DNA of 64,000 bases from Rhizohabitans arisaemae (lineage in GTDB: Bacteria; Actinomycetota; Actinomycetes; Streptosporangiales; Streptosporangiaceae). Below, piece after piece: positions 1 to 8,766 of the stretch; the stretch's first letter is position 1; the number at the start of each line of letters is the position of its first letter. The position numbers were made by a program, and so were the translations under genes. Location of the stretch: assembly GCF_025996515.1 (NCBI RefSeq), contig NZ_BLRH01000021.1, forward strand, positions 385,211-449,210, given 5' to 3'. A model generated the notes under the pieces. It did no database searches. It was not told where the DNA came from and saw only the letters and a list, made by a program, of their open reading frames with translations.

Positions 1-338
1 GCCTGCTCGATCAAGGTCGTGAACCGCGCCGCGTCCACCGCCCCGGGCTCGGCCCGCAGCGCGTATCCGGGAGCCTGGGAGGCCACCAGCTCCCGGCCAC
101 CCGGCTCGGCACCGGCCAGGGCCCGGCGCAACTGCGAGACCCGGACGTGCAGCGCGGCCGTCGGGTCGGCCGGGGCCGCCTCGTCCCACAGGTCCTCGAC
201 CAGCCGGTCCACCGACGCCGGGTGACCCTGACGAACCAGAAGGTCGGCCAGGAGCGCCCGCACCTTGCGCCCGGGGATCACGACCGGCTCGCCGTGGTCG
301 GTCCACACGGCGAGCGGGCCCAGCACTCCGAATCGCAT
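1..338 (-). CDS. SARP/BTAD-family transcriptional regulator, N-terminal part (cut by window edge)
   Basis: Translating the reverse strand from the ATG at 338 gives an open frame of 112 residues that runs off the window. It begins MRFGVLGPLAVW and continues with the winged-helix pattern of OmpR-like DNA-binding domains in SARP/AfsR regulators: KVRALLADLLVRQG, then VDRLVEDLWDEAAP, then LHVRVSQLRRALAG, ending LVASQAPGYALRAE. That order is the usual N-terminus of SARP proteins, which is followed by a bacterial transcriptional activation domain that here lies outside the window. SARPs usually activate secondary-metabolite genes or head larger AfsR-type ATPases; which type this is cannot be seen. 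It is transcribed in the same direction as the HelR-like gene behind it, 160 bp away. Confidence 0.85.
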   Translation of the reverse strand, partial: MRFGVLGPLAVWTDHGEPVVIPGRKVRALLADLLVRQGHPASVDRLVEDLWDEAAPADPTAALHVRVSQLRRALAGAEPGGRELVASQAPGYALRAEPGAVDAARFTTLIEQ

Positions 339-498
339 CGTCCCAGCCTATGGAAGCCGACCGACACTTCGTACAGCCAGGCGCACCGCCGTCTCCTGCC
401 CCGCTGCGACCCCGTCCACCTGGACTCTCTCCCCCCGAGAGCGCCGGCAACCCGCGACGAGCATGATGAAACAGGCCGTAACGGGGCCGGGGAATCCG

Positions 499-2604
499 TC
501 ATGCCGACCGGAGGGTGACGGTGCAGAGCCGTTTGGTGGCCCGGGTGAGGGCGACGTACAGGTCGCGTTCGCCGCAGGGGCGGGCTGCGACGATCTCCGG
601 CGGGTCGATGAGGACCACGGCGTCGAATTCCAGGCCGCGAACCTGGGAGACAGGCACGACACGGGCCCACCGGTCGATCCCGGCGGCCGCCAGTTCGGCT
701 GCTCTGGAGTCCGCGCAGATCACCGCGAGAAGATCGCCCGGGTGTGCCGTGGCCTGGGCTCGGAGTTCCGGTGCCAGGACGGTGACGACCGCATCCCGGT
801 GGGTGGTGAGCTCGCGGGGGATCGGGCCGTGGCGGAGCGCGGGGGTCGGCGCTTGGTCGGGAGCGATCCTGGCGAGCAGGTCACGGGTGGCGGACAGGAT
901 CTCGTGGGTGCTGCGGTAGCTGACGGTCAAGGTGTGCAGGGCGTATCGGGTGCTCAGGTGTGGTTCCAACGCTTCGGCCCAGCTGCGTGCCGTCGCCGTG
1001 GGGCCGGCTTGGGCGAAGTCCCCGACCAGGGTCATCGACCGGGAAGGGCAGCGGCGCAGCACCATGCGCCACTGCATGGCGGTCAGTTCCTGAGCCTCGT
1101 CGACCACGACATGTCCGAAGGTGCGTTCGGGAAGGCCCTCGACCAAGGCCGTGGCCTCGTCCAGCAGCACCGCGTCGGCATCCGTCCAGCCGGCGTCCGG
1201 AGCGCGCAGCAGCCGCGTCCGTTCCCCGTCGGTCAGCGAGGGCAGGTGGAGGGCCATCGCTTCGGCGTCCGCCAGGACGGCGTGGACGACGGTATCGGGG
1301 GTCAGCCGCGGCCACAGGGTTTCCACGGCGTGGTCGAACCGGGGATCGTCGAGCAGGGCGCCGCGCACGGCGTCCGCGTCGAACTCCGCCTCCGGTGCCG
1401 CGGTCGGTGCGCCGTCGAGGCCGAGGGCGCGCAGGTCGGCCTCCACGGCCTGGTCGAGGTCGAGGCCGGTGCTCTCCAGGGCCTCGGTGTCGATGGCTTC
1501 CAGGGTGGTGATCACGGCCAGTTCCAGGGCGTCGACGACCAGGTCGGCGAGGTACCGCTTGAACAGTGCCCGGGCCGGATTGTGCGCCAAGCCGCTTGTG
1601 GTGGCGGCTTTCCCCGCCCTGGCCACATCTTCGCCGGGAAGGCGGATCAGATCCCGTCCCACCTGCACGGCGAAGCGGTGGTGTGCGACTTGGCGGGAGC
1701 GGACCAGGGCCGCGAGGGCGTCGGCCAGCTCGGCCCGGCCCTTGAGTCGGGCCGTCGCGGCGGGCTCGGCGCCGGAAGGCGTCACCGGTGCGAGGCCGGC
1801 GCACGTCGCCAGGACCGCGCCGTTCTCCCCGAGGGAGGGAAGGACCTGGGAGATGTAGTCGAGGAAGCGCGTGTTCGGGCCGAGGATCAGCACGCCCTGC
1901 TCGGCGACCCGTGGGAACGCATACAGCACGTAGGCGGCCCGGTGCAGCGCGACCACCGTCTTGCCCGTACCGGGGCCGCCCTGCACCACCGTGACCCCGC
2001 GGTGTGCGGAGCGCACGATCGCGTCCTGCTCGGTCTGCAGCGTCGCCACCGCGGCCCGCATCCGCCCCGTCCGTCCGGCCTCCAGCACCTGGGTCAGCGG
2101 GCCGTCGCCCACGACATCGCCGCAGGCCGGCGGCGAGCCGTCCAGGAGCTCGTCACTCACCGCACACACCCGGCGGCTTTCGACGCGCAGGTGACGCCGC
2201 CGCCGCAACCCCAGCGGACGCAATGACGTCGCCTCGTAGAACGGTCGCGCCGCCTCCGCCCGCCAGTCCACCACCAACGGCGTCTCGTGTTCGTCCGTCC
2301 GCAGGCCGATGCGCCCAAGGTGCAGCACCGTCCCGTCCACCGCGTCGATCCGGCCGAAGACCAGCCCCTCCTCCGCCCCCTCCAGTTGCCGTACCCGGCC
2401 GGCCAGATGCCCGGCGGCGGCCTCCCGCGCGTACACCTCGCCCGGACCGGCCGCCCCCGTCCGCAGTGTGTCCGCCAGCCGCGCCCGCACGTCCGCGAGC
2501 CGCTCATCCAGGAGGCGGTACGCGGCGGTCACGTGAAGTTGCTCCGCCTCCGCCTCCGCCTCCGCCTCCGCCTGGCGCACAGCGCCATCGTCGTCGAACC
2601 GCAC
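499..2604 (-). CDS. HelR/HelD-like superfamily 1 ATPase acting on RNA polymerase
   Basis: This 701-residue protein has a UvrD/Rep-type ATPase core. Walker A is GGPGTGKT at residues 209-216, there is a VVVDEAQEL Walker B, and the C-terminal motifs are RGLEFDAVVLIDP and LYVALTRATKRL. The N-terminal 200 residues are not helicase-like. They begin with an Ala/Glu repeat (AEAEAEAEAE, residues 12-21) and a predicted coiled coil, then a segment with VVDWRAEAARPFYEA, which is typical of HelD/HelR. Members of this family remove stalled or rifamycin-bound RNA polymerase from DNA rather than unwinding DNA. A GTG is the first start; no strong Shine-Dalgarno sequence is visible. A partly palindromic element sits 57 bp upstream. 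Assignment to HelR (rifamycin resistance) rather than general HelD is inference. Confidence 0.85.
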   Translation of the reverse strand: MRFDDDGAVRQAEAEAEAEAEQLHVTAAYRLLDERLADVRARLADTLRTGAAGPGEVYAREAAAGHLAGRVRQLEGAEEGLVFGRIDAVDGTVLHLGRIGLRTDEHETPLVVDWRAEAARPFYEATSLRPLGLRRRRHLRVESRRVCAVSDELLDGSPPACGDVVGDGPLTQVLEAGRTGRMRAAVATLQTEQDAIVRSAHRGVTVVQGGPGTGKTVVALHRAAYVLYAFPRVAEQGVLILGPNTRFLDYISQVLPSLGENGAVLATCAGLAPVTPSGAEPAATARLKGRAELADALAALVRSRQVAHHRFAVQVGRDLIRLPGEDVARAGKAATTSGLAHNPARALFKRYLADLVVDALELAVITTLEAIDTEALESTGLDLDQAVEADLRALGLDGAPTAAPEAEFDADAVRGALLDDPRFDHAVETLWPRLTPDTVVHAVLADAEAMALHLPSLTDGERTRLLRAPDAGWTDADAVLLDEATALVEGLPERTFGHVVVDEAQELTAMQWRMVLRRCPSRSMTLVGDFAQAGPTATARSWAEALEPHLSTRYALHTLTVSYRSTHEILSATRDLLARIAPDQAPTPALRHGPIPRELTTHRDAVVTVLAPELRAQATAHPGDLLAVICADSRAAELAAAGIDRWARVVPVSQVRGLEFDAVVLIDPPEIVAARPCGERDLYVALTRATKRLCTVTLRSA

Positions 2605-2660
2605 CGGTGGTCAACCTCTCCCTCGTCAAGGCCCTCCACTATGCGACCAAGTTCCCCTAA

Positions 2661-2680
2661 AAGTAAGGCTTGACTTACCT
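2661..2680 (-). promoter_or_regulatory. Imperfect inverted repeat upstream of the HelR-like gene
   Basis: Read on the plus strand, AAGTAAG and CTTACCT face each other across GCTTGA. The half sites resemble AGGTTAG-type DtxR/IdeR half sites, but the spacing is wrong for an iron box. It lies 57 bp before the GTG of the HelR-like gene and could be an operator or part of its promoter. No classical rifamycin-associated element was recognised. Confidence 0.3.
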
Positions 2681-2815
2681 ATGCACGGCAGCCGCCCGAC
2701 CACTCTTTCACTGCGGACCCGGCCCCGGCCGACATCTGTCCGTACAACGGCCGCCCCCTGCGGGCGGTGAACCGCGTCGCCTGGAATCCGTGCGGAGCGC
2801 CGAGAACGGCTGGGT

Positions 2816-3727
2816 TCAGGCGTGCGACGTGTGGTCGAGGATGATCTCGCCGATCCGGCGGGGCAGCCCGGGGGAGAGGAAGCTGTGCCCCATGCCGGGT
2901 ACGGCCGTCAGCCGTGCGTGCGGGATCTGCGCGGCGAGGGCCTCGCCGTGCGGCAGCGGACGCAGCGGATCCTCGGTGCCGTGGACGACCAGCGTGGGTG
3001 CGGCGATCGAGGAGAGCGGGACGAGCCGGTCGTCGGTCATCGTCCTTCCGGCCGGATCGTGGTTGGCGGCGGCGGCGTGATCGCTCGCCAGGTCGTACGC
3101 GGTCTCGGCGAGCCGTCGTGCGGCCGGCTCGTCGAAGGGCAGGACATCGCCGTTGAGCACGCGCCAGGTTTCCACGTTGCGCGCGATGTGTCCCGCGCGA
3201 CCGGCCGGGGCCACGGTCGCCGACCCCGCGAGGTGCCGCAGGAACCGCGGCGTGGGCGGCGGAAGGTCGTGGGGATCCGGTTCCAGCCCGGCCAGGGCCC
3301 GGGCGAAGGCGGGTCCCGCGCTGTGGCCCATCGGGCCGGTCATGATCGCGGTAAGGCTGAGCACGCGTTCGGGCCGATGCACCGCGAGCCACTGCCCGAT
3401 CGCGCCGCCGAGGGACGCCCCGGCGATGTGCGCGGCGACGATCCCGTACCCGTCCAGCACGGCGATCGCGTCGGCGGCCATGTCCGCCATCGTGTACGGG
3501 GTCGCGGTGAAGTCGACGCAGTCGGACCTTCCGGTGTCCCGGTGGTCGAAGCGGATCACCTGTCGCCCGCCGGCGGCGAGTGCCTCCACCAGTTCGTCCG
3601 GCCAGCCCGCCCCCGGAGTGGAGGTACCCATGACGAGCAGGATCGGCGGGTCCGCCGGATCGCCGCACTGCTCCGTCCATAGCCGAAGATTTCCAGCTAT
3701 TACGAACTTGCCGTGAATTGCGTTCAT
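2816..3727 (-). CDS. alpha/beta hydrolase
   Basis: The 303-residue product has the standard alpha/beta-hydrolase layout. It shows an oxyanion region (LLVMGTSTPGAGW), RFDHRDTGRSD after strand 4, a nucleophile elbow GASLGG, an acid in VVHGTEDPL and a catalytic His in PGMGHSF. This resembles the aclacinomycin-methylesterase-like/epoxide-hydrolase-like group that often carries the generic label alpha/beta hydrolase. The ATG at 3727 (MNAIHGKF) is preferred because homology begins there; an in-frame ATG at 3775 would add 16 poorly conserved residues. No substrate can be inferred from the neighbours. Confidence 0.85.
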   Translation of the reverse strand: MNAIHGKFVIAGNLRLWTEQCGDPADPPILLVMGTSTPGAGWPDELVEALAAGGRQVIRFDHRDTGRSDCVDFTATPYTMADMAADAIAVLDGYGIVAAHIAGASLGGAIGQWLAVHRPERVLSLTAIMTGPMGHSAGPAFARALAGLEPDPHDLPPPTPRFLRHLAGSATVAPAGRAGHIARNVETWRVLNGDVLPFDEPAARRLAETAYDLASDHAAAANHDPAGRTMTDDRLVPLSSIAAPTLVVHGTEDPLRPLPHGEALAAQIPHARLTAVPGMGHSFLSPGLPRRIGEIILDHTSHA

Positions 3728-3775
3728 TGGCGGAAATCTAGCAAGTATTCGGACTGGATTCCAATGTGTCATCAA

Positions 3776-4126
3776 ATATGATATTTGGCGAATTCATGAT
3801 ATAATCAAGCCAATTGGGGCGAGATTATGGGATTTCCTGGTATCGGCGATCCGCCGCAAGGGCCGGGGAGATGTGGGCGTTCGTCGGTGTCTTTCTCTCC
3901 GATCCGCTGTGGAAAGGACTCGGAGAACGCCTGCGAAAGTCGGCGAATCCTGCTCCGGTCTCCGCCACGGACGCCGTCGGCGGGTCTTCCCGCTCGCCTT
4001 TCCTCACGGTGGCCGATGGGTCCGTACGGCCGATATGGCGGGGCCGTGCGTCGTGAGCCTCATCGAGGCACCGAGGGGAACGGCCGGACGGTCGGCCACG
4101 GCGGCAGGGGGAGTGCCGCATCCCCT
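3776..4126. other. Intergenic stretch without a supported gene
   Basis: The first 60 bp are AT-rich (GATATTTGGCGAATTC and ATGATATAATC) and probably hold a promoter, either for the hydrolase on the minus strand or for plus-strand transcription. The rest is GC-rich. An 80-codon plus-strand frame from 3814 has no recognisable domain and atypical composition, so it is not called. Confidence 0.4.
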
Positions 4127-4453
4127 TCAGCTCTCCGAACGCTTCAGGTGCGCGGCGACGCAGGTGCCGTCGTCGCTCAGCCAGCCCTTGCGCCGGGCGT
4201 AGCCGAGCATCGCGTCGAACCGCTCGTCCCAGTCGTCGGACCGGGCGCCCGTGCGGGCCCGCTCGCGGAGCGCCCGCACGTCCAGCCACATCCGGCCGGC
4301 TCCGGCCGGTCGGCCCATCCCGTCGGTGCGAAGCGCTTCGCCGACGGTCTCGTCGTCCAAGCCGTCCGCGTGGATGTGCAGGCGGCTGCAGTCGTCGGCG
4401 TCCTCCACTTCGAGCCGGGGCGTCTCTCCGGTTGCGGTGATCGTCACATGCAT
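4127..4453 (-). CDS. Small conserved-type hypothetical protein
   Basis: I do not recognise this 108-residue protein. The ATG at 4453 is chosen because GGAGGA lies at the right distance before it. A longer frame upstream to 4708 reads as low-complexity Ala/Arg sequence and looks untranslated. The product is acidic, with a beta-rich N-terminus (MHVTITATGETPRLEVED) and a helical C-terminus containing DDWDERFDAMLGYARRKGWL followed by DGTCVAAHL. It has no signal peptide or membrane segment, so it is probably a small cytosolic protein. It is a single gene with no operon partner. Confidence 0.6.
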   Translation of the reverse strand: MHVTITATGETPRLEVEDADDCSRLHIHADGLDDETVGEALRTDGMGRPAGAGRMWLDVRALRERARTGARSDDWDERFDAMLGYARRKGWLSDDGTCVAAHLKRSES

Positions 4454-4962
4454 CGTCGGTCCTCCGCCGTCATCGGGGGTGGATGCCTGCCTCGCCGCCG
4501 CGGCCGGTACTCGGCCTCGGTCGCGAGGGGCCGTGGCATGGAGCCCGCCCGCCTCCTCGGGCACCGCGTCGATGGTCGCACGGATGCGGATCAGGGGCAT
4601 GGGGGAGACGTGCTCACTTTCCGGAGCGGGGCCGCAAGCGGTGGACACGGTGACGGCACTGCGGTGCGGACCTTGGTTCCCCCTCCTGCCGAGAGGGCAA
4701 CACCGCACAAATGGCTCGGTGTTTTCTGTAGAGCTTTTGTCTTTCCGCTCGTCCGGTCAATATCAATTAGGTTTCGTTTCCATTGGGTGTTCGCCGATGA
4801 AGATCAGAGGATCTCTGGACATCGGCGTCGACGGGCTAGGTGATCGATATGAGTTTTGATCCAGCGGTGAATGTGTAAAAGTCAACATTCCGGCATGATG
4901 TCAATTTTCACCTGTCGTGTAATGCTGGGGACGCACCTTGGCAGGACGAAAGGCGAAAGATC
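4454..4962. other. Intergenic region, likely promoter of the crystallin-like gene
   Basis: No supported gene is seen. The last 120 bp before 4963 are distinctly AT-richer than the surroundings (GTGTAAAAGTCAACATTCC, then TCAATTTTCACC and GTGTAATGCT) and probably hold the promoter and 5' UTR of the next gene. GAAAGGCGAAAG provides a weak ribosome-binding site. Confidence 0.4.
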
Positions 4963-5553
4963 ATGTCAGTGGTTGACGACGGCAGAAACGTCGTCGTTGT
5001 TCAGGTCGGTGACTCGAAACCCGAGATCCACCGCGACCTGGGTTTGAATGACTGTCGGAACCTGATCGGCAGATTCGATGAGAAGCTCACCGCGAGCCTG
5101 AAAAGGACGGAAGACCGGATCGACGCCATCCGGCGAGAGGTCGTCACCGATCCTGATCTGGCGGTCGAATACTATCTGCTGCAGCGGGCGCAGAGCCGGG
5201 CCGACGACCTGCTCAGCTGCGATCTCGACGACTTCAGCGCCGAAGAGCACGAGAAGAGGGTCGACCTGTATCACAAGCTCAGCACGGTCGGCTCCGTGCT
5301 CCTCTACGAAGACGCCAACTTCAAAGGCAAGCAGAAGTTCTTCACCGCCACCTGGCCCAACTTCAAGTGGTGGCCCTACAAGTTCAACGACAAGGCGTCG
5401 TCCGCGAAGGCCTGGGGAGGAAACATTCTCTTCGAGCACACCTGGTACGGCGGCCGGCGGCTTTATCTGGTCGGGCTCCCCTACGTGGCGTTCCCCGACC
5501 TCAGCGTGTTCGGCTTCAACGACCTCGCCAGTTCGTATGCGGGAATCCCGTAA
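4963..5553 (+). CDS. beta/gamma-crystallin-like calcium-binding protein with N-terminal helical domain
   Basis: The 196-residue protein has two parts. Residues 1-108 are charged and mostly helical, with no signal peptide. Residues 110-196 form a beta/gamma-crystallin-type double Greek-key unit: LLYEDANFKGKQKFF starts the first motif and LFEHTWYGGRRLYLV the second. Each motif carries a canonical microbial calcium-binding signature N/D-N/D-x-x-S/T-S: NDKASS at residues 142-147 and NDLASS at 186-191. Both sites are intact, so two Ca2+ ions per domain are expected. The function is unknown; such domains serve in calcium buffering, stress or envelope roles. It is monocistronic, with its own terminator 60 bp downstream. 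Confidence 0.75.
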   Translation: MSVVDDGRNVVVVQVGDSKPEIHRDLGLNDCRNLIGRFDEKLTASLKRTEDRIDAIRREVVTDPDLAVEYYLLQRAQSRADDLLSCDLDDFSAEEHEKRVDLYHKLSTVGSVLLYEDANFKGKQKFFTATWPNFKWWPYKFNDKASSAKAWGGNILFEHTWYGGRRLYLVGLPYVAFPDLSVFGFNDLASSYAGIP

Positions 5554-5612
5554 CCATAGCGCGGAAACCCATTCACGGCGGTGACCCCGCGCGATTCACC
5601 ACCCCGAATGAG

Positions 5613-5647
5613 AAGCCGGTGCCCGGATACCTCGGGCACCGGCTTTT
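5613..5647 (+). terminator. Intrinsic terminator after the crystallin-like gene
   Basis: A perfect 13-bp stem (AAGCCGGTGCCCG and its complement) encloses the 7-nt loop GATACCT, and the 3' arm runs into TTTT. It lies about 60 bp after the stop at 5553. Confidence 0.85.
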
Positions 5648-5695
5648 CGGGTTGCTTTCGAGTGGAATTCCGAGAGCCGCGGAGCACCCCCGGGG

Positions 5696-6271
5696 TCACC
5701 GGCCTCGCGGATCCGGTACGGGGCGGAGCCCGCGACCTACCCCGACGGGACTGCTCTGCGGCCAGGTGAAGGTGACCGAGTCACCGGGGCCCAGGTCACG
5801 CCAGATCGGTGCGATCTCATCGACCCTCGCCAGTATCCGTTCCGCCTGGCGCTCCTGGTCGGCGGTGAGGTCGAGGGGCGGGATCCACGGGGGTCTCTCC
5901 TGCGGGGGTGAGTTCCGCTTCCGCCACAGCACAAAACAGACACCGGCGAAGAACTCCGAGGTGGCCATGTCCGACCTGTCCGCTCGGCCCAGCCGCGCCT
6001 CGGAGCGGGCCTGCCTGCGCCTGGCCCGGTGGTGGCCGCGGCGGTCCCGGACGGTTTCCCCGAAGGGCATGAAGGTTCCGCCTCCGGCTGCGGCGCGGCC
6101 GTAGACCCCGGAGGTCAGGCCCAGCTCGGCCTCCACCAGGTAGTGCAGGAGATCGTGGGGGATGTGGTCGTCGTAGCCGGGCGCCGGATTCATCCCTTGC
6201 GGTTCCCGGCCCGGTGACTCGACGACGGTGGAGTAACGGCGACGGCCGGTCCGGGTGAACGTGACGTCCAT
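5696..6271 (-). CDS. Conserved-type hypothetical protein
   Basis: The family is not recognised. The 191-residue product is soluble and Arg-rich. Residues 30-70 contain DDHIPHDLLHYLVEAELGL, followed by a GRAAAGGGTF turn; a basic helix follows (RRGHHRARRRQARSEARLG). The C-terminus reads DLTADQERQAERILARVDEI, then GDSVTFTWP. The DHD/H-rich early motif recurs in small actinobacterial proteins of unknown role. It is transcribed toward the crystallin-like gene and shares the region of its terminator. No partner genes give a clue to its job. Confidence 0.6.
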   Translation of the reverse strand: MDVTFTRTGRRRYSTVVESPGREPQGMNPAPGYDDHIPHDLLHYLVEAELGLTSGVYGRAAAGGGTFMPFGETVRDRRGHHRARRRQARSEARLGRADRSDMATSEFFAGVCFVLWRKRNSPPQERPPWIPPLDLTADQERQAERILARVDEIAPIWRDLGPGDSVTFTWPQSSPVGVGRGLRPVPDPRGR

Positions 6272-6558
6272 GCCGTCACGGTAGACGCGGCCACCGGGTT
6301 TCGCATCCGGTTTACCTCCGGCGCGGCGGCGTACGGCCTGCTCGCCGGAACGGCCGGGCGGCAGGTCAGGGCGTCGGCCGGGACGGCACCGCGTTCACCC
6401 GGCTCAACGAGGCGCTCCGGCGGAGGATACGGCTGTAGCCGGATAATTCGCCGGGATCACTTCGGCGGCAGGCGGTGCGAATCCGGCACCACGCTCTCCC
6501 GGTCCCGGTGGTTCCCCGATGCCGCCGGTGTATCCGGAACCGATGTTCCCTCTGCGGA

Positions 6559-7059
6559 TCAGTCCGGGACGGGTGCGCAGGCGTTTTCCGGAGGCCGGCC
6601 CGCCTCGACGGCGGTGACGGGAGCTCCGGCCAGCTGCCGGAGCGTCTCCCGGAGCGTGGTCTTCGCCGGGGAGCCGAGGTCGGCGAGGAGGCGGTCCTCG
6701 ATCGCCTCGACGTCGGCGCGGGCGGCTTGCAGGGTGTCGCTTCCCTTCGGGGTGACCTCGATGATGCGCGCCCTGCGGTCCGCCGGGTCCGGTCGGCGTC
6801 CCACGAGTCCGGCCTCCTCCAGTTCGTCGAGGATGAGCACGAGCTTGCTCTTGTCGACCGATACGGCCTGCGCCAGGGCGAGCTGCGTGCGGGCGGGGGC
6901 GTCGGCGACGGCCATCAGCACGGTGTATCCCCAGAGCGTCATGCCGTGCTCCCGGACCACGGCGGTCTCCGCAGTGGCGAGCCCTTGCTTGAGCCGGGCG
7001 AAGAGCCAGTGCAGGTCCTCGTGGAGCCGGTCGCCGGACGGGCTTTGCGTGGCGGCCAT
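6559..7059 (-). CDS. MarR-family transcriptional regulator
   Basis: The 166-residue winged-helix protein has LHWLFARLKQGLATAETAV as the first dimerisation helix, TQLALAQAVSVDKSKLVLILDELEEAGLV as the helix-turn-helix, and the classical MarR wing DPADRRARIIEVTPKG. The ATG at 7059 is preferred; a TTG at 7098 could extend it by 13 residues, but those residues overlap the operator-like region. It is divergent from an azoreductase gene 95 bp away, the usual arrangement for MarR-type repressors of quinone/azo-compound detoxification. It probably autoregulates and represses that gene, responding to electrophiles or phenolics (inference). Confidence 0.85.
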   Translation of the reverse strand: MAATQSPSGDRLHEDLHWLFARLKQGLATAETAVVREHGMTLWGYTVLMAVADAPARTQLALAQAVSVDKSKLVLILDELEEAGLVGRRPDPADRRARIIEVTPKGSDTLQAARADVEAIEDRLLADLGSPAKTTLRETLRQLAGAPVTAVEAGRPPENACAPVPD

Positions 7060-7070
7060 GGCAGCATGGT

Positions 7071-7108
7071 AGCAAGTCAAAACCTTCTTGTTTTTCAACT
7101 ATCTTGCT
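7071..7108. promoter_or_regulatory. Candidate MarR operator between marR and azoR-like genes
   Basis: AGCAAG (7071-7076) and CTTGCT (7103-7108) form an outer dyad. Inside lie AGTCAAAAC and GTTTTTCAACT as an imperfect inner dyad. The AT-rich palindromic region sits exactly between the divergent starts. Confidence 0.45.
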
Positions 7109-7153
7109 CTATATTGATTGTGAATTCAGACGATCTGAAGTCGGTGGTACTTT

Positions 7154-7825
7154 ATGGTCAACCTGCTCCACCTGGACGCCTCCGCTCGACGTGGCTCGTT
7201 CTCCCGGAGGCTCGGCGCGGTCTTCGTCGCCGAGTGGCGGGCCGCCAACCCGGACGGGTTCTACGCCTACCGCGATCTGGTGGCCGACCCGGTGCCGCCC
7301 CTCGACGAAGCGCGGGTCGAGATCGCCATCCGCTCCGGCGTGAACGGGGTACGCGGCCTGGCGGAGATGGACGAGGTCCTCGCCGCCGTGCCCGCCTTGT
7401 CCGAGAGCTGGGCCGTCACCCGGCCGCTGGTGACGCAACTCCTCGAAGCGGACGTGCTCCTGCTCGGCACCCCGATGTACAACTTCTCCGTCCCGGCCTC
7501 GCTCAAGGCCTGGATCGACCGGGTGACCCTGCCCTGGCTGCCGCTCCACGGCAAGTCGGCCGTGGTGGTGAGCGCGCGGGGCGGAGCCTACGGGCCGGGC
7601 GCACCCCGGGAGCACCACGACTTTCAGGAGCCCTACCTGCGCGCCTACTTCGCGGCGCTCGGGCTGGAGGATGTCGCGTTCGTCCACGCCGAGCTCACCC
7701 ACGCGACGGTCATGCCGTTCCTGGCCGGTCTCCGCCGGACACACGAGGCGTCGCACTCCGCCGCGCTCGACGCGGTCCGCACCCTGGCTTCCCGGCTTCC
7801 CGCCGGGGCGCCGTCCCGCGACTGA
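7154..7825 (+). CDS. FMN-dependent NADH-azoreductase (AzoR-like)
   Basis: The 223-residue flavodoxin-like enzyme begins LLHLDASARRGSFSRRL, the phosphate-binding loop of AzoR-type NAD(P)H:quinone/azo reductases. The signature LLLGTPMYNFSVPASLKAWIDRV follows at mid-protein, then a GGAYGPG flavin-binding turn. Family members reduce quinones and azo dyes by two electrons using FMN and NADH. Length fits the family (about 200-215). It is divergent from the MarR gene and followed 63 bp later by an SDR on the same strand, consistent with a small detoxification operon. Confidence 0.85.
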   Translation: MVNLLHLDASARRGSFSRRLGAVFVAEWRAANPDGFYAYRDLVADPVPPLDEARVEIAIRSGVNGVRGLAEMDEVLAAVPALSESWAVTRPLVTQLLEADVLLLGTPMYNFSVPASLKAWIDRVTLPWLPLHGKSAVVVSARGGAYGPGAPREHHDFQEPYLRAYFAALGLEDVAFVHAELTHATVMPFLAGLRRTHEASHSAALDAVRTLASRLPAGAPSRD

Positions 7826-7888
7826 GCGTGGGCCGCAGGCCGTACCCAACCGGCGGGAAGGCACTGAACAGAGAGGACAGACCGCTTC

Positions 7889-8677
7889 ATGGACACCGAA
7901 CTGCACGACCGCGTGGTCCTGGTCACCGGCGGGTCGACCGGGATCGGGGCCGCGACCGCGCGGGCTTTCGCCCGGGAGGGAACCCGCGTCGCGATCACCT
8001 ATCACAGCAACCCGGACAAAGCCGCGAAGACGGCAACGGACATCGAGGCGGTCGGCGGTCAGGCGCACGTCGTCCGGCTTGACCTGCGTGACCTGCCGAG
8101 CGTCGACCGGGCCGTCGCGAGCGTCGCCGAGCGGTGGGGCGGGGTCGACGTGCTCGTCGCCAACGCCGTCCACTGGGGCGGAGACGGACCACCCGACCCG
8201 GACGTGCGGTTCGAGGACGTCGGACCGGCGGAGTGGGCGACGATGATCGACGCGAACCTGGTCGGGACCGCGGCGACGGTCCGCGCGGTCCTCCCCGGGA
8301 TGCGTGCCCGGGGCTGGGGCCGGATCGTGCTGATCTCCTCCAGCGTGGCCGAGGAGGGCCTGCCCGGGCCGGGCCCGTACGGAACCGCCAAGTCGGGACT
8401 GTACGGGCTGGCGCGGAGCCTGGCCTGGGATGCGGGCCGGGACGGGGTCCTGGTCAACGTGGTCGCCCCCGGATTCACGCTGACCGACGGGCGTCCGGGT
8501 ATCCCCAAGCCGGTCCTCGACGCGTTCGCCGCGGCCGTGCCCACCCGCAGGATCTCCACCGCCGAGGACGTCGCCGGGATCGTCGTGTTCCTGGGGTCGG
8601 GAGCCAACGGCAACCTCACCGGCGAGGTGATCAGAGACGGTACGGCCGCCGCCCGCGCTCCCTATTTCGGGAGATAG
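7889..8677 (+). CDS. Short-chain dehydrogenase/reductase
   Basis: The 262-residue classical SDR has the cofactor loop TGGSTGIG near residues 14-21, an NA-type motif (LVANAVHWGG in place of NNAG) and the catalytic SS...YGTAK (Ser, Tyr, Lys). VVAPGFTLTDG precedes the C-terminal substrate loop. It resembles FabG-like 3-oxoacyl reductases, but the substrate is unknown. It lies downstream of the azoreductase and may be co-transcribed and under the same MarR control. Confidence 0.85.
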   Translation: MDTELHDRVVLVTGGSTGIGAATARAFAREGTRVAITYHSNPDKAAKTATDIEAVGGQAHVVRLDLRDLPSVDRAVASVAERWGGVDVLVANAVHWGGDGPPDPDVRFEDVGPAEWATMIDANLVGTAATVRAVLPGMRARGWGRIVLISSSVAEEGLPGPGPYGTAKSGLYGLARSLAWDAGRDGVLVNVVAPGFTLTDGRPGIPKPVLDAFAAAVPTRRISTAEDVAGIVVFLGSGANGNLTGEVIRDGTAAARAPYFGR

Positions 8678-8766
8678 CGGGCTTGTCCAGATCGGATGGT
8701 CGGGGCCATGGGGGTGATTCCCACAGCAAGACGGTGATCTTAGGTCGCCATCGGTAATGTGACGTC

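Noticed and set aside
2661..2680. Iron box (DtxR/IdeR)
   Set aside because: The half sites resemble AGGTTAG, but the spacing between them is 6 instead of 1, and the downstream gene is not iron-related.
3814..4056. 80-codon plus-strand frame
   Set aside because: No domain, no ribosome-binding site, and composition not like neighbouring genes.
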